Assembly (NCBI RefSeq): GCF_030398385.1
Contig: NZ_JAOAOQ010000028.1
Span: 19,523-83,522 of the forward strand
Length of the DNA stretch: 64,000 nt
Reading direction: 5' to 3'
Source: Aquibium sp. ELW1220
Lineage (GTDB): Bacteria; Pseudomonadota; Alphaproteobacteria; Rhizobiales; Rhizobiaceae
Shown here: one piece after another, positions 48,377-58,208 of the stretch
Layout of the letters: every line of letters begins with the position of its first letter
Position numbering within the stretch: position 1 is the first letter of the stretch
Notes under the pieces: generated by a model
The model's input: the letters and a program-made list of their open reading frames with translations, nothing else
Database searches by the model: none
What the model was told of the DNA's origin: nothing
Translations under genes and position numbers: made by a program

Positions 48377-48453
48377 GCGGCTCCCGACGGTCTTCGGCCG
48401 GAGAGGGCGCCCGGACGCTTGATTTCGGCGCGCCGGAATGGGAACGGTTCGAG

Positions 48454-48483
48454 GAGGGTCGCCGCGGCCGCGCGGCGGCCCTC
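48454..48483 (+). other. Strong hairpin in the lolA-xthA gap
   Basis: GAGGGTCGCCGCG-GCCG-CGCGGCGGCCCTC is a 13-bp stem with one G-T pair and a 4-base loop. It ends 30 bases before the xthA start. No T-run follows. It may end the lolA transcript or shape the 5' end of xthA. Confidence 0.45.
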
Positions 48484-48513
48484 TCCCGTTCATGCTCCCA
48501 TCCGGAAGACGCC

Positions 48514-49320
48514 ATGCCGCTGACGATCGCCACCTGGAACATCAACTCGGTTCGCCTGCGTTTCCCGCTGGTGGAGAAGTTCCTGAGCGAGTACCAGCCC
48601 GACGTCCTGTGCCTGCAGGAGACGAAGTGCCCCGACGAGCTCTTCCCCGCCGACGGCTTCCGCCAGCTCGGCTACGAGCACGTCGCGATCAGCGGGCAGA
48701 AGGGCTACCACGGCGTGGCGACGATCTCCCGCCGGCCGCTGGCGGTCGTGGAGAAGCGCCGCTTCTGCGACAATAACGACTGCCGCCACCTATCGACCCG
48801 GTTCGACGCCGGCGGCAGGTCGATCCTGCTGCACAATTTCTACGTTCCCGCCGGCGGCGACGAGCCGGACCCCGAGATCAACCCGAAATTCCGCCACAAG
48901 CTCGACTTCATCGAGGAGATGCGCAGCATCGCGGCGAAACAGGATGGCGCAAATGCCGCCGTGCTGGTGGGAGACCTGAACATCGCCCCGCTGGAGGACG
49001 ACGTCTGGTCGCACAAGCAGCTGCTGAAGGTGGTCAGCCACACCCCGGTGGAAACGGAGGGGCTGGAATCGATGCGCCGGCAGGGCGGCTGGGCCGACCT
49101 GATGCGCATCCACACGCCGCCGCCGGACAAGATCTACACCTGGTGGAGCTACCGGGCCCGCGACTGGGAGGCGGCCGACCGCGGCCGTCGCCTCGACCAC
49201 GTCTGGTCGTCGCCGAACCTCGTCGACAGCCTGTCCGGCATCGAGGTGCTGAAGGAAGCGCGCGGCTGGGAACGTCCGTCGGACCACGTTCCGGTCATCG
49301 CCCGGTTCGGCCTGGACTAG
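48514..49320 (+). CDS. xthA: Exodeoxyribonuclease III
   Basis: This 268-aa AP endonuclease has the family active-site residues Asn in TWNINSVR, Glu36 in QETKCP, the GDLNIAP Asp-Asn pair, and the C-terminal SDHVP His. It cleaves abasic sites in base-excision repair. The length matches ExoIII. The ATG at 48514 follows CCGGAAGACGCC. Confidence 0.96.
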   Translation: MPLTIATWNINSVRLRFPLVEKFLSEYQPDVLCLQETKCPDELFPADGFRQLGYEHVAISGQKGYHGVATISRRPLAVVEKRRFCDNNDCRHLSTRFDAGGRSILLHNFYVPAGGDEPDPEINPKFRHKLDFIEEMRSIAAKQDGANAAVLVGDLNIAPLEDDVWSHKQLLKVVSHTPVETEGLESMRRQGGWADLMRIHTPPPDKIYTWWSYRARDWEAADRGRRLDHVWSSPNLVDSLSGIEVLKEARGWERPSDHVPVIARFGLD

Positions 49321-49331
49321 GACCGGCGGCG

Positions 49332-49784
49332 CTACTGGAACTTCGGCGCCAGGCTCTCGATCCTGGCGATCATCGTCGTCAGGCTCAGCGTCAGCCGGCG
49401 ATGCAGCATGGCGGCGATCTGCGGATATTCTTCCAGCATGCGGCGGAAGAGGGCGCGGTTGAGCCTCACGACCTCGACATCGCCCGCAGCCACCGCGCCG
49501 GTAAGGCGCTTCGTCTCGACGATCAGCGCCATTTCACCCAGCAGCGAGCCCGGTCCGCACTGCGCCACGACCACGCGCCCGGCCTCGGTATCACGCACCA
49601 GCGCCACGACGCCGGAGACGATGACGTAGGCGCTGTCGGCCGTGTCGCCTTCGCCGTAGAGTTCCCGGCCGATGGAATAGCGCTGCCGCTCCGTGCCGAA
49701 AGCGAGCAGGCGCATCTGTTCGGGCGTGAAGTCCTCGAAAATCTCCACGCCGGCCAGAATGCCGATATCGTCTTCTAGCGTCAT
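49332..49784 (-). CDS. Cyclic-nucleotide-binding domain protein
   Basis: This 150-aa protein is a stand-alone cNMP-binding domain. The phosphate-binding cassette GEMALIVETKRLTGAV keeps the Gly-Glu and the Arg (GExxL..R). It has no DNA-binding helix at the C-terminus, so it is not a CRP-type regulator. It lies 58 bases downstream of the cenR gene on the same strand and may be co-transcribed. Ligand and output are unknown. Confidence 0.85.
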   Translation of the reverse strand: MTLEDDIGILAGVEIFEDFTPEQMRLLAFGTERQRYSIGRELYGEGDTADSAYVIVSGVVALVRDTEAGRVVVAQCGPGSLLGEMALIVETKRLTGAVAAGDVEVVRLNRALFRRMLEEYPQIAAMLHRRLTLSLTTMIARIESLAPKFQ

Positions 49785-49842
49785 GAAGCTGTCCCGGGCT
49801 TCCCCCCACCCGGCCCCCTGACCGGCGGGATGGATCGCCGAC

Positions 49843-50526
49843 TCAGGGAACGAGCTTGTATCCGCCGCTTTCTGTCACAAGAATTTCAGCATTGGAAGGA
49901 TCGCGCTCGATCTTCTGCCTCAGCCGGTACACGTGCGTTTCGAGCGTATGCGTCGTCACGCCCGAGTTGTAGCCCCAGACCTCCTCCAGCAGAACGTCGC
50001 GGGTGATCACCTTCTGTCCGGCCCGGTAGAGATATTTGATGATCGAAGCCTCCTTCTCGGTCAGCCGCACCTTGCCGCCGCGCTGGTCCAGAAGCAGCTT
50101 CTGGCTCGGCTTGAAGGTATAGGGACCGACGACGAAGGTGGCGTCCTCGCTCTGCTCGTGCTGGCGAAGCTGGGCGCGGATGCGCGCCAGGAGAACGGCG
50201 AAGCGGAAGGGCTTGGTGACATAGTCGTTGGCACCCGCTTCGAGTCCTAGGATCGTGTCCGAATCCGTGTCCTGCCCCGTCAGCATGATGATCGGCGACT
50301 TGAAGCCGCCCTTGCGCAAAAGCTTCACCGCCTCGCGGCCATCCATGTCCGGCAGCCCGACATCCATGATCAGCAGATCGATCAGCCCGGCGCGCGCGGT
50401 GGCCACGCCCTTCGTCGCGTTCGCCTCCTGGATGACGCGGAATTCCTCGTAGAGCGAAAGCTGCTCGACGAGCGTGGTCCGGAGGTCGTCGTCGTCATCG
50501 ACGATCAGGATTGTGCGTGACGTCAT
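49843..50526 (-). CDS. cenR: OmpR-type response regulator, CenR-like
   Basis: This 227-aa regulator has a receiver domain with the acidic pocket VDDDDD, phospho-Asp in LLIMDVGLPDMDG (about residue 56), and Lys in DYVTKPF, then a winged helix (LTEKEASIIKYLYRAG and THTLETHVYRLRQKIE). Local sequence such as LARIRAQLRQHEQSED strongly resembles CenR, the essential envelope regulator of alphaproteobacteria. A cognate CenK kinase is not in this window. Confidence 0.85.
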   Translation of the reverse strand: MTSRTILIVDDDDDLRTTLVEQLSLYEEFRVIQEANATKGVATARAGLIDLLIMDVGLPDMDGREAVKLLRKGGFKSPIIMLTGQDTDSDTILGLEAGANDYVTKPFRFAVLLARIRAQLRQHEQSEDATFVVGPYTFKPSQKLLLDQRGGKVRLTEKEASIIKYLYRAGQKVITRDVLLEEVWGYNSGVTTHTLETHVYRLRQKIERDPSNAEILVTESGGYKLVP

Positions 50527-50658
50527 CGTTGGATCCAGTTTTTTATGTCGACAGCCCGTCCGAAGACCATTCTTCTAGAAAACGCGCCGAAACTGTGGAA
50601 GCCGTTCACCGTGATTTGTTTTCAAATGGTATCTTACCCCAGAAAGCGTGAACACAAG

Positions 50659-51204
50659 ATGCCTTCCCGCGAAATCGGTGGAATTCGCAGGCCGATCGTG
50701 GTCCGCCCGCGCCCGGGGCGGCCGAGCCAGGGCCTGCTGGTAGTCGATCGCACGGTGTTTCCCTGCGCACTCGGACGCGGCGGCATCACCGCCTTCAAGC
50801 GCGAAGGCGACGGCGGCACCCCGCTCGGCCCCATGACGGCGCTGTGGGGCTATCGCCGTCCGGGCCGCGGGTTTCCGCCGCCGACCCGGCTGCCCATGCT
50901 GCCCGCCGCGCCGACGCTCGGCTGGTGCGACGCGCCGGGCGACCGCAACTACAACCGCCCCGTCCGCCTGCCCTACCCGGCGAGCAGCGAAACGATGCAG
51001 CGCGCTGACCGGCTCTACGACGTCGTGCTGGTGCTCGACTGGAACATGCGGCCGGCCATCCGCGGCCGCGGCAGCGCCATCTTCCTGCACATCGCCCGGC
51101 CGGGATACACCCCGACCGAAGGCTGCATCGCGGTCTCGCCCGGCACCATGCGCCGGCTTCTGCCGCGAATCGGGGCCGGAACGGTGGTGCGGGTGGAACG
51201 GTAG
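50659..51204 (+). CDS. L,D-transpeptidase (YkuD-type)
   Basis: This 181-aa protein has a YkuD catalytic motif near the C-terminus: HIARPGYTPTEGCIAVS with the nucleophilic Cys. L,D-transpeptidases make 3-3 cross-links or attach proteins to peptidoglycan. No convincing signal peptide is seen from the ATG at 50659. An extended in-frame start at 50545 also lacks one, so export is unclear. It is divergent from cenR. Confidence 0.8.
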   Translation: MPSREIGGIRRPIVVRPRPGRPSQGLLVVDRTVFPCALGRGGITAFKREGDGGTPLGPMTALWGYRRPGRGFPPPTRLPMLPAAPTLGWCDAPGDRNYNRPVRLPYPASSETMQRADRLYDVVLVLDWNMRPAIRGRGSAIFLHIARPGYTPTEGCIAVSPGTMRRLLPRIGAGTVVRVER

Positions 51205-51216
51205 GCGTCGCCCGCG

Positions 51217-51873
51217 TCAACCGTAGCGCCAGACCGTCGTGCGCTTGACCTCGGCATCCTCGAGCGCCCGCGTCACCGGCACCTGGTATTCGGCCAGGAA
51301 CGTCAGCCGGTCGCGCGGCAGGTAGGAGCGGCCCGGGTCGCCGACGAGCACGAGCGCGCCGGCTGCTGCCAGCCCATCGAACCAGCCCAGCAGACAGGCG
51401 GTCATCGCGCGGTCGTAGAACACGTCGCCGGCCAGCACGACGTCCCAGTCACCTTCGGCACCCGTCAGATCCGCATCGGTGAAAGGGACGGACACGCCGT
51501 TCGCCGCCGCGTTGAGCATAACCGCGCCGCGGCAGAACCGGTCGATGTCGGCGGCGAGCACGCCGACGGCGCCGGCCTTCGCCGCGGCGATCGCCACCAG
51601 CCCCGATCCGGTGGCGAAGTCGAGCACGCGCCTGCCTGCCACGGTTTCGGGATGGTCGAGCACATAGCGGGCGAGCCCCTGTCCGCCCGCCCAGGCAAAG
51701 GCCCAGTAGGGCGGCTGCAGCCCCATCTCCTGCAGTTCCTCCTCCGTCCGGTGCCACAGATCGTGCGCCTCGTCGGCGAGATGCAGCAGGATCTCCGGCA
51801 CGTGCGGCGGCGCACGCAGCGCCGTGTTGGCGCGGATGAAGCCGTCCGCCCGGTCGGGCGTCAGGATGGTCAT
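51217..51873 (-). CDS. ETF-beta-subunit lysine methyltransferase-type protein
   Basis: This 218-aa class I methyltransferase of the METTL20/ETFBKMT-like group has the N-terminus FIRANTALRAPPHVPEILLH, motif I VLDFATGSGLVAIAA, an AADID acid, and the post-motif VLAGDVFYD. This group in alphaproteobacteria methylates lysines of the electron-transfer flavoprotein beta subunit. It was formerly annotated as PrmA/nicotinamide methyltransferase-like. It is adjacent to EVE and YciI genes on the same strand. Confidence 0.82.
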   Translation of the reverse strand: MTILTPDRADGFIRANTALRAPPHVPEILLHLADEAHDLWHRTEEELQEMGLQPPYWAFAWAGGQGLARYVLDHPETVAGRRVLDFATGSGLVAIAAAKAGAVGVLAADIDRFCRGAVMLNAAANGVSVPFTDADLTGAEGDWDVVLAGDVFYDRAMTACLLGWFDGLAAAGALVLVGDPGRSYLPRDRLTFLAEYQVPVTRALEDAEVKRTTVWRYG

Positions 51874-51886
51874 GATGCCATCCGGC

Positions 51887-52303
51887 TCAGGACAGCCCGC
51901 CCATGCGGCAGACCTCGTCCCATTCCTCGTCCCGCACGGGCTGGACCGAAAGCCGCATCGACTTCACCAGCGCCATCTCGGCAAGCTTCGGATTGGCCTT
52001 CACCGCCTCAAGCGACACCGGTTTCGGCATGTCCTGCACGGCGCGGACGTCGACGCATTCCCAGCGCGGATCCGCGCTCGTCGAATCCGGATGCACGAGC
52101 CCGCAGACCTCGACGATGCCGACGATCTCCTTGCCCTCGTTCGAGTGGTAGAAAAATCCCCTGTCGCCGATCTGCATGGCGCGCATGTTGTTGCGGGCGA
52201 GGTAGTTGCGCACCCCGTCCCATTCCTGTCCGGCCGCACCCTTCGCCTTCTGCATCTCCCAGGACCACTTGAAGGGCTCCGACTTGAACAGCCAATAGGC
52301 CAT
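51887..52303 (-). CDS. EVE domain protein
   Basis: This 138-aa PUA-like EVE domain begins MAYWLFKSEPFKWSW and continues with VRNYLARNNMRAMQIGDRGFFYHSNEG and DPRWECVDVRAV. EVE domains bind modified bases or RNA. The start ATG at 52303 overlaps the YciI stop by one base. Confidence 0.92.
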   Translation of the reverse strand: MAYWLFKSEPFKWSWEMQKAKGAAGQEWDGVRNYLARNNMRAMQIGDRGFFYHSNEGKEIVGIVEVCGLVHPDSTSADPRWECVDVRAVQDMPKPVSLEAVKANPKLAEMALVKSMRLSVQPVRDEEWDEVCRMGGLS

Positions 52304-52599
52304 CACGCGGTCTCCGGTTTGTTGAAGGTCCAGTTCCACGGGCGGATCTCGACGGAGGCGAACAGGCCCGCCTTGGCATAGGGATCCTCTGCGGCGATCA
52401 GCTCGGCGGACTTCTGGTCCGGCGCCTCGATGACCACGAGGCTTCCGTTCGGCTTGCCTTCGCTGTCCAGGAACGGCCCCGCCAGCGCCAGCGAACCCTT
52501 TCCGTTCAGCGTTTCAAGGAACACCAGATGCTCCGGCCGTGTATCCATGCGCAGCTGGAGGCAGCCGGGCTTGTCGTTGCAGATCACCGCGAACAGCAT
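52303..52599 (-). CDS. YciI family protein
   Basis: This 98-aa protein has the YciI dimeric alpha-beta fold: MLFAVICNDKPGCLQLRMDT, LETLNGKGSLALAGPFLD, and PYAKAGLFASVEIRPWNWT. The conserved His/Asp pair is less clear in this member. Function is unknown, perhaps hydrolytic. It is behind gpsA by 33 bases and in front of the EVE gene. Confidence 0.88.
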   Translation of the reverse strand: MLFAVICNDKPGCLQLRMDTRPEHLVFLETLNGKGSLALAGPFLDSEGKPNGSLVVIEAPDQKSAELIAAEDPYAKAGLFASVEIRPWNWTFNKPETA

Positions 52600-52632
52600 G
52601 TCGTCATTCCCCCTTGAGCGTGCCTGCCCGCC

Positions 52633-53619
52633 TCAGCTCTCGCTTTTCAGCGGCCGTGCGAGGAGGTTCGATACGGCTTCGCGCACCGTGATCGTCCGGT
52701 CAAGGATCATCGCCACGCTTTCGGTGATCGGGGCGTCGATCCCGCGTTCCTGCGCGATCCGCCAGGCCACGCCGGCCGTGGCGACGCCTTCGGCCAGCGG
52801 CAGCCCGTCCAGCTGTTCGCCGCGGCCGATCGCCCGCCCGTAGGCGAAATTGCGCGACTGGCCGGAGCCGCAGGTCAGCATCAGGTCGCCGAGGCCAGAC
52901 AGCCCCATCAGCGTCTCGGGACGCGCGCCGAAGGAGGCGCCGATGCGGCGCAGTTCCACGAAGCCGCGCGTGACCAGCGCCGCCTGCGCGCTGGCGCCGA
53001 GGCCGGCGCCGACGACCGCACCGGCGGCGATCGCCAGCACGTTCTTCAGCGCGCCGCCGGCCTCGACCCCGACGAGATCGTCGCTCGAATAGCAGCGCAG
53101 CGTCGGCGTCGACAGGAACACGGCCAGCCTCGCCGCGGTCTCGATGTCGAAGGCGGCCACCGTCACCGCCGTCGGCAGCCCCGCCGCGACGTCGGACGCG
53201 AAGCTCGGCCCCGACAGGGCGGCCGGCGGGTTCACGGGCAGGACCTCCTGCACGATCTCCGACATCAAGCGCCCTGTGCCGGCCTCGATGCCCTTGGCGC
53301 ACAGCACGAGCGGTATCCCCGGAGCGATGACGCTCCGCACCTGCAGGAGCACCGCGGCGGTGGTCTGCGCCGGCACGACCGACAGCACGCATTCGGCGCC
53401 GCCGATCGCCGCGGCAAGGTCGTCGCATGCGGTGAGGTCGGGATGCAGCGCCATCCCGGGCAGGTAGCGCGGATTCGAATGGTTGCCGTTGACGGCGTCG
53501 ACCGTCGCAAGGTCACGTGCCCAGAGCCGGACGCGGTTGCCGGCCACCGTCAGCGTCTGGGCCAGCGCGGTGCCCCAGGCCCCGCCGCCCAGCACCGCGA
53601 TCTGCGGAGCGGGCCTCAT
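52633..53619 (-). CDS. gpsA: Glycerol-3-phosphate dehydrogenase [NAD(P)+]
   Basis: This 328-aa enzyme makes sn-glycerol-3-phosphate for phospholipids. The N-terminal [13 protein letters not shown] is the NAD-binding site. The family motifs [16 protein letters not shown], the catalytic Lys in [13 protein letters not shown], and [11 protein letters not shown] are all present. It overlaps tsaD by 4 bases (ATGA), so the genes are translationally coupled. Confidence 0.96.
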   Translation of the reverse strand: MRPAPQIAVLGGGAWGTALAQTLTVAGNRVRLWARDLATVDAVNGNHSNPRYLPGMALHPDLTACDDLAAAIGGAECVLSVVPAQTTAAVLLQVRSVIAPGIPLVLCAKGIEAGTGRLMSEIVQEVLPVNPPAALSGPSFASDVAAGLPTAVTVAAFDIETAARLAVFLSTPTLRCYSSDDLVGVEAGGALKNVLAIAAGAVVGAGLGASAQAALVTRGFVELRRIGASFGARPETLMGLSGLGDLMLTCGSGQSRNFAYGRAIGRGEQLDGLPLAEGVATAGVAWRIAQERGIDAPITESVAMILDRTITVREAVSNLLARPLKSES

Positions 53620-54728
53620 GCCTTGGCCCCCCGCTTCCCGGCGCCGACCAGCGGCGCGGCCTTTGCGTCGAGCGGCCAGCGCGAACGCGGCGCCATCTCC
53701 ATCGGGTCGCCTTCGTCGGAAAGCCCGGCCCACAGCCGCTCGATCCCGGCCCAGGCGATCATCGCCGCGTTGTCGGTGCAGAGCGCCGCCGGCGGTGCCA
53801 GGAAGGCGAAGCCGTGCCGCTCGCACAGCGCCAGCAGCGCCGCACGGATCGGTCCGTTCGCGGCCACGCCTCCGGCCACCACCAGCGTCGGCGCGTCCGA
53901 TTTCGGATGCTCCAGGCGAAACCGCTCCAGGCTGCGGGCGACGCGGTCGGCCAGCGTCTCGACGATCGCCCGCTGGAAGGAGGCCGCGATATCGGCGACG
54001 TCCCGGTCCGACAGGGGCGCGATCGCGGTCGCCGCCTGGCGCACGGCCGTCTTCAGGCCGGAGAAGGAGAAGTCCGGCCGCGCCTCGCCCTTCAGCGGGT
54101 GCGGGAAGTCGAACCGCCGCGCATCGCCGCCCTTGGCGACGCGCTCGACGTTCGGCCCGCCCGGATAAGGCAGGCCGAGCAGCTTGGCCGTCTTGTCGAA
54201 GGCCTCGCCGATGGCGTCGTCGATGGTCGAGGCCCAGCGCTCGTAGCGCCCCGGCCCTTCGACCAAGAGGATCTGCGTATGTCCGCCCGAGACGAGCAGG
54301 ATCAGGTACGGGAAGTCGACCTCCCCGATCAGCCGGGCCGACAGCGCATGGCCCTCGAGATGGTTGACGGCGATCAGCGGCTTGCCCGTTGCCGCCGCGA
54401 TCGCCTTGGCGGTCATCAGCCCGACCAGCAGCCCGCCGATCAGGCCGGGGCCGGCGGTCGCCGCCACCGCGTCGACTTCGTCGAGCGCCGTGCCTGCTTC
54501 GGCCAGAGCCGCTTCCACGATCCCGTCGAGCGCCTCGACATGCGCGCGCGCGGCGATCTCCGGCACCACGCCGCCGAAGGCCGCGTGCTCCTCCAGCTGG
54601 GAAAGCACCACGTTGGAGAGGATGCGCGGCGGGCTTCCGTCCTGCCACGCAACGACCGAGGCGGCCGTCTCGTCGCAGCTCGTCTCGATACCGAGCACCC
54701 TGATCTCGCCATTTGCGGTGAGCATCAT
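53616..54728 (-). CDS. tsaD: tRNA N6-adenosine threonylcarbamoyltransferase
   Basis: This enzyme of about 370 aa transfers threonylcarbamoyl to A37 of tRNAs in t6A synthesis. It has the ASKHA-fold start [15 protein letters not shown], the metal-site His pair in the [12 protein letters not shown] region, and the family motif [13 protein letters not shown]. An ATG at 54728 is chosen. A GTG at 54740 would add four residues. It is coupled to gpsA and divergent from hemC. Confidence 0.96.
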   Translation of the reverse strand: MMLTANGEIRVLGIETSCDETAASVVAWQDGSPPRILSNVVLSQLEEHAAFGGVVPEIAARAHVEALDGIVEAALAEAGTALDEVDAVAATAGPGLIGGLLVGLMTAKAIAAATGKPLIAVNHLEGHALSARLIGEVDFPYLILLVSGGHTQILLVEGPGRYERWASTIDDAIGEAFDKTAKLLGLPYPGGPNVERVAKGGDARRFDFPHPLKGEARPDFSFSGLKTAVRQAATAIAPLSDRDVADIAASFQRAIVETLADRVARSLERFRLEHPKSDAPTLVVAGGVAANGPIRAALLALCERHGFAFLAPPAALCTDNAAMIAWAGIERLWAGLSDEGDPMEMAPRSRWPLDAKAAPLVGAGKRGAKA

Positions 54729-54807
54729 TGCCCGCTTCACCTTTCGCCGGTAGGTAGGACGGAGGGAGGCCCGCCGGATGGGGACGGGTTAACACGGACC
54801 GGTGAGG

Positions 54808-55737
54808 ATGCAAACACGACCGATCAGGATCGGAACCCGCGGCAGCGCGCTGGCGCTGGCGCAGGCACACGAGACCCGCGCGCGCCTGATGGCCGCGCAC
54901 GACATGCCGGAAGACGCTTTCGCCATCGAGGTCATCTCGGTCTCTGGCGACCGCATCCAGGACCGTCCGCTGGCCGAAGCGGGCGGCAAGGGCCTTTTCA
55001 CCAAGGAGATCGAGGAGGCCCTGCTCGACGGCCGCATCGACCTCGCCGTGCATTCCTCCAAGGACATGCCGACGCTGCTGCCTGCCGGCCTCCACATCGC
55101 CACCTTCCTCGAACGCGAGGATGTCCGCGACGCCTTCATCGGCCGCGAGGCGAAGACGCTCGCCGACCTGCCGCACGGCGCAACCATCGGCTCCTCCTCG
55201 CTGCGCAGGCAGGCGCAGATCCGCAGGCTGCGCCCGGACATCGACGTGGTCATGTATAGGGGCAACGTGCAGACGCGGCTGCGGAAGCTCGCCGAAGGCG
55301 CGGTCGACGCCACCCTCCTTGCCCATGCCGGCCTGCGCCGGCTCGGGCTCGAGCACGTCATCACGTCGCTGCTGCCGCCGGACGACTTCCTGCCTGCGCC
55401 CGGCCAGGGGGCGATCTGCATCGAGTGCCGTCAGGGCGACGCGCGCATCGAGGCGATCCTCGCCCCGATTCACCACCGCGACACCGGGTTGGCGCTCGCC
55501 TGCGAGCGCGCCTTCCTCGCCGCGCTGGACGGCTCCTGCCGCACGCCGATCGCCGCCCACGCGGTGGTGGAGGGCGGACGCCTGCGCTTCGTCGGCATGA
55601 TCCTGAAGCCCGACGGCAGCGAGACGCACGAGATCGACGGCGAGGGCGATGCGGCCGAGGCCGAGGCGATCGGCAGCGACGCCGGCGCCCGCATCCGGGC
55701 GAAGGCAGGCCCCGACTTCTTCTCCGACTGGACCTGA
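54808..55737 (+). CDS. hemC: Porphobilinogen deaminase
   Basis: This 309-aa enzyme condenses four porphobilinogens to hydroxymethylbilane. The cofactor-attachment Cys is in [12 protein letters not shown], and the substrate-binding [11 protein letters not shown] and VHSSKDMPT are present. It is the first gene of the hemC-hemD-COG4223-hemY-terB-GATase series and is divergent from tsaD. Confidence 0.97.
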   Translation: MQTRPIRIGTRGSALALAQAHETRARLMAAHDMPEDAFAIEVISVSGDRIQDRPLAEAGGKGLFTKEIEEALLDGRIDLAVHSSKDMPTLLPAGLHIATFLEREDVRDAFIGREAKTLADLPHGATIGSSSLRRQAQIRRLRPDIDVVMYRGNVQTRLRKLAEGAVDATLLAHAGLRRLGLEHVITSLLPPDDFLPAPGQGAICIECRQGDARIEAILAPIHHRDTGLALACERAFLAALDGSCRTPIAAHAVVEGGRLRFVGMILKPDGSETHEIDGEGDAAEAEAIGSDAGARIRAKAGPDFFSDWT

Positions 55738-55741
55738 GGCC

Positions 55742-56452
55742 GTGGCCCGGGTCCTGGTCACCCGCCCGGAACCCGGCGCGACCGCGACCGCGCGACGGCT
55801 TGCCGCAGCAGGACACGAACCCGTCGTCCTGCCGCTGAGCGAGGTCCGCGCCCTTGCCCCCGCGCTGCCGCCGCCGGGCACGGTCGACGTCGTGGCGGCG
55901 ACGAGCGCCAACGCCCTGCGGCTTCTCCCGCCAGTGCCCCGCCCCTTCCTGGCCAGGCCCTGCTACGCCGTCGGCAGCCGGACGGCGGACGCCGCCCGCC
56001 GCGCCGGCTTCGGCGATGTCCGGGCGGCGGCCGGCGACGGCGCTGCGCTGGCGGCGATGATCGCGTCCGCCGAACCCGACGGCGCGACGGTTCTCTATCT
56101 GTGCGGCCGCGTCCGTCGTCCGGAATTCGAGCGCGCCCTGGCGCAGGCCGGCCTTGGCGTCCATTCCGTCGAGGTCTACGACACCGCCTTCATCGAGCCA
56201 GGACGGGCGGCGATGTCGCTCGGATCCGAGCTTCCGCCGATCGACGCGGTGCTCCTCTATTCGCCCGAGACGGCCCGCGCGATGACCACCGTCATGGCGG
56301 CGGCCGGCACGGACTCCCGCCTCGCCGGAGCGTCGTTTCTCTGCCTGTCGGCGCAAGTCGCCACCGCGCTCGGAACCGTTGGCCGTGCACGGACTTATGT
56401 GGCTGTGGAGCCCACCGAAGACGCCTTGCTCGCCCTCCTCCCCTCCGGCTGA
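55742..56452 (+). CDS. hemD: Uroporphyrinogen-III synthase
   Basis: This 236-aa enzyme closes hydroxymethylbilane to uroporphyrinogen III. It starts at GTG 4 bases after hemC. Sequence is weakly conserved in this family; [24 protein letters not shown], and [11 protein letters not shown] are typical. Position directly behind hemC makes the call firm. Confidence 0.9.
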   Translation: MARVLVTRPEPGATATARRLAAAGHEPVVLPLSEVRALAPALPPPGTVDVVAATSANALRLLPPVPRPFLARPCYAVGSRTADAARRAGFGDVRAAAGDGAALAAMIASAEPDGATVLYLCGRVRRPEFERALAQAGLGVHSVEVYDTAFIEPGRAAMSLGSELPPIDAVLLYSPETARAMTTVMAAAGTDSRLAGASFLCLSAQVATALGTVGRARTYVAVEPTEDALLALLPSG

Positions 56453-56539
56453 CGCAAAAATGCTACCCATCGGCGTGTTGCACGTGCGAATGTCGTGATA
56501 GGAAGCGGCCCCCTCGATGGAGCCTTATCGGAGCAGCGA

Positions 56540-58204
56540 ATGGTCAGACCGCCCAACATCCGCCACTCGAAGGCCCGCCGCGATCCGGTGACGATCGATC
56601 TCGATCCCGCCGACGTGAAGCGCGGGGCGGACGCGGCCGAGACGGCCGGCGCCGGAGCCAGAACGAGGCAGGCCGGTTCGAAGACCGAAACGAAGGCTGG
56701 TTCTGCCGCGACTGCAGCGACACCCGACCCTGCCCCGACACAGCAGGAGGCCGCGATGACACGGAGTGCTTCCGAGGCGACGCCGGACGCCGGCGCGGCT
56801 GCCTCTTCTGCAACGGCAGCAAAGCCTGCGGCCGAACCCGGCAGCGACGCGCCGAAGCCCTCCGCGGCGGCCTCCGGCCCCACCGAGCCGCCGGCACGGA
56901 GCACCGCCACGTCCGGGACGAAGCCGGTTCTCGGCCGCGACGCGGCAGGCTCGTCCTCCGGTTCGGCTTCCTCGTCCTCCGGTTCGGCCTCGTCGTCCAC
57001 CGGTCCGTCCGGCGCCACGCCGCCGCCGCCCTCCCGCCCCGCCGCGGGTCCGGCCGCCGCTTCGGGCGCGACCGACGCACCGGCCCCTCGCCGCGGCAGC
57101 CTGTCGCTGGTTGCGGCCGGCCTCGTCGGCGGCCTCGTCGTCCTCGTCGGCGCCGGTGCCCTGCAATATGCCGGCGTCCTGCCTTCTCCCGATTCCTCCG
57201 CCGAACCGGGCGAACCGGCCGGCCTCGCCGAGTTGCGGACCGAACTCGCCGCTCTGCGCGATCAGGTCGCCGCCGGCGGCGCCGGCAGCCAGGCGGACCC
57301 TGCGCAGGCCGCCCGGCTGGACGAGGTCGCCGGAACCGTCGACCAGTTGCGCGCCGACATCGCCGATCTGCGCTCCGCCATCTCCCAGGGCGAAGGCGGC
57401 GATGCGGCCGGTCTCCAGGCGCTTGACCAGCGCTTGGCGGAGCTGGAATCCACCGTGGCCGCGCTTGGCCAGGCGTCCGGCGAGGGCGGCGGCGATCCGG
57501 TCGATCTCGCGCCGCTCACCGAGCGGATCGGCGCCGTCGAGAGCCGGATCGCCGAGGTCTCCCGCGCGGCAGAGGCCGCATCCGAAGCGAGTGCCGGCCT
57601 TCCCGATCGCATCGCCGCGCTCGACGAACGCCTGACGGCGCTGGATGGCCGCGTCACCGAACTGGCCGGGGAACTGGAGGAACAGGCTTCCAACCCGCGC
57701 ATCGCGCTTGCCATCGCCGCGGCCGGGCTGAAGGCGGCGATCGACCGCGGCGACCCGTTCATGACCGAACTCGAGACCTATGCCTCGATCGCGCCCGACG
57801 CACCGGAGATCGCCGACCTGCGCGACCTCGCCGCGAGCGGCGTCCCCACGCGCGCAGCGATCTCCCAGGAGGTGAACGCTGCCGCCAGCCGGATGATTGC
57901 GGCCGCCGCTCCCTCCGGGGACGATACGGGCTTCTTCGGCCGCCTGCTCGATTCCATGCAGTCCGTCGTCAAGGTCAGGCCGATCGGCGACGTCGAGGGC
58001 GACGACGTCGGCGCCATCGTCGCGCGTTTGGAGGCAGCGGTCCGCGCCGGCGACTATGATCGTGCAGTCAGCGAATACGAGAGCCTGCCCGAGCCCGCGC
58101 AACAGGCGGGCGCCGACTTCATAGCCGACGTGAAGGCGCGCCAGACGGCCGACGCACTCGTCGAACGGGCGCTGTCGGGCGCGCTGCGGCCGCAGGAGGG
58201 ATAA
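56540..58204 (+). CDS. COG4223/mitofilin-like inner-membrane protein
   Basis: This 554-aa protein has a disordered, Ala/Ser/Pro-rich N-terminus with tandem SSSGSA-type repeats (residues about 137-154) and one membrane helix (LVAAGLVGGLVVLVGAGAL, near 190-210). A long coiled coil follows (LRTELAALRDQVAAG, LRADIADLRSAISQG), and a C-terminal mitofilin-like domain ends the protein (SEYESLPEPAQQAGADFIAD). This family is the alphaproteobacterial relative of mitochondrial Mic60. It is a standard neighbour of hemY. Confidence 0.85.
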   Translation: MVRPPNIRHSKARRDPVTIDLDPADVKRGADAAETAGAGARTRQAGSKTETKAGSAATAATPDPAPTQQEAAMTRSASEATPDAGAAASSATAAKPAAEPGSDAPKPSAAASGPTEPPARSTATSGTKPVLGRDAAGSSSGSASSSSGSASSSTGPSGATPPPPSRPAAGPAAASGATDAPAPRRGSLSLVAAGLVGGLVVLVGAGALQYAGVLPSPDSSAEPGEPAGLAELRTELAALRDQVAAGGAGSQADPAQAARLDEVAGTVDQLRADIADLRSAISQGEGGDAAGLQALDQRLAELESTVAALGQASGEGGGDPVDLAPLTERIGAVESRIAEVSRAAEAASEASAGLPDRIAALDERLTALDGRVTELAGELEEQASNPRIALAIAAAGLKAAIDRGDPFMTELETYASIAPDAPEIADLRDLAASGVPTRAAISQEVNAAASRMIAAAAPSGDDTGFFGRLLDSMQSVVKVRPIGDVEGDDVGAIVARLEAAVRAGDYDRAVSEYESLPEPAQQAGADFIADVKARQTADALVERALSGALRPQEG

Positions 58205-58208
58205 GATC

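Noticed and set aside
53620..55911. Long upstream extension of the gpsA frame
   Set aside because: It runs opposite tsaD and hemC. The gpsA start at 53619 gives the right length and is coupled to tsaD.
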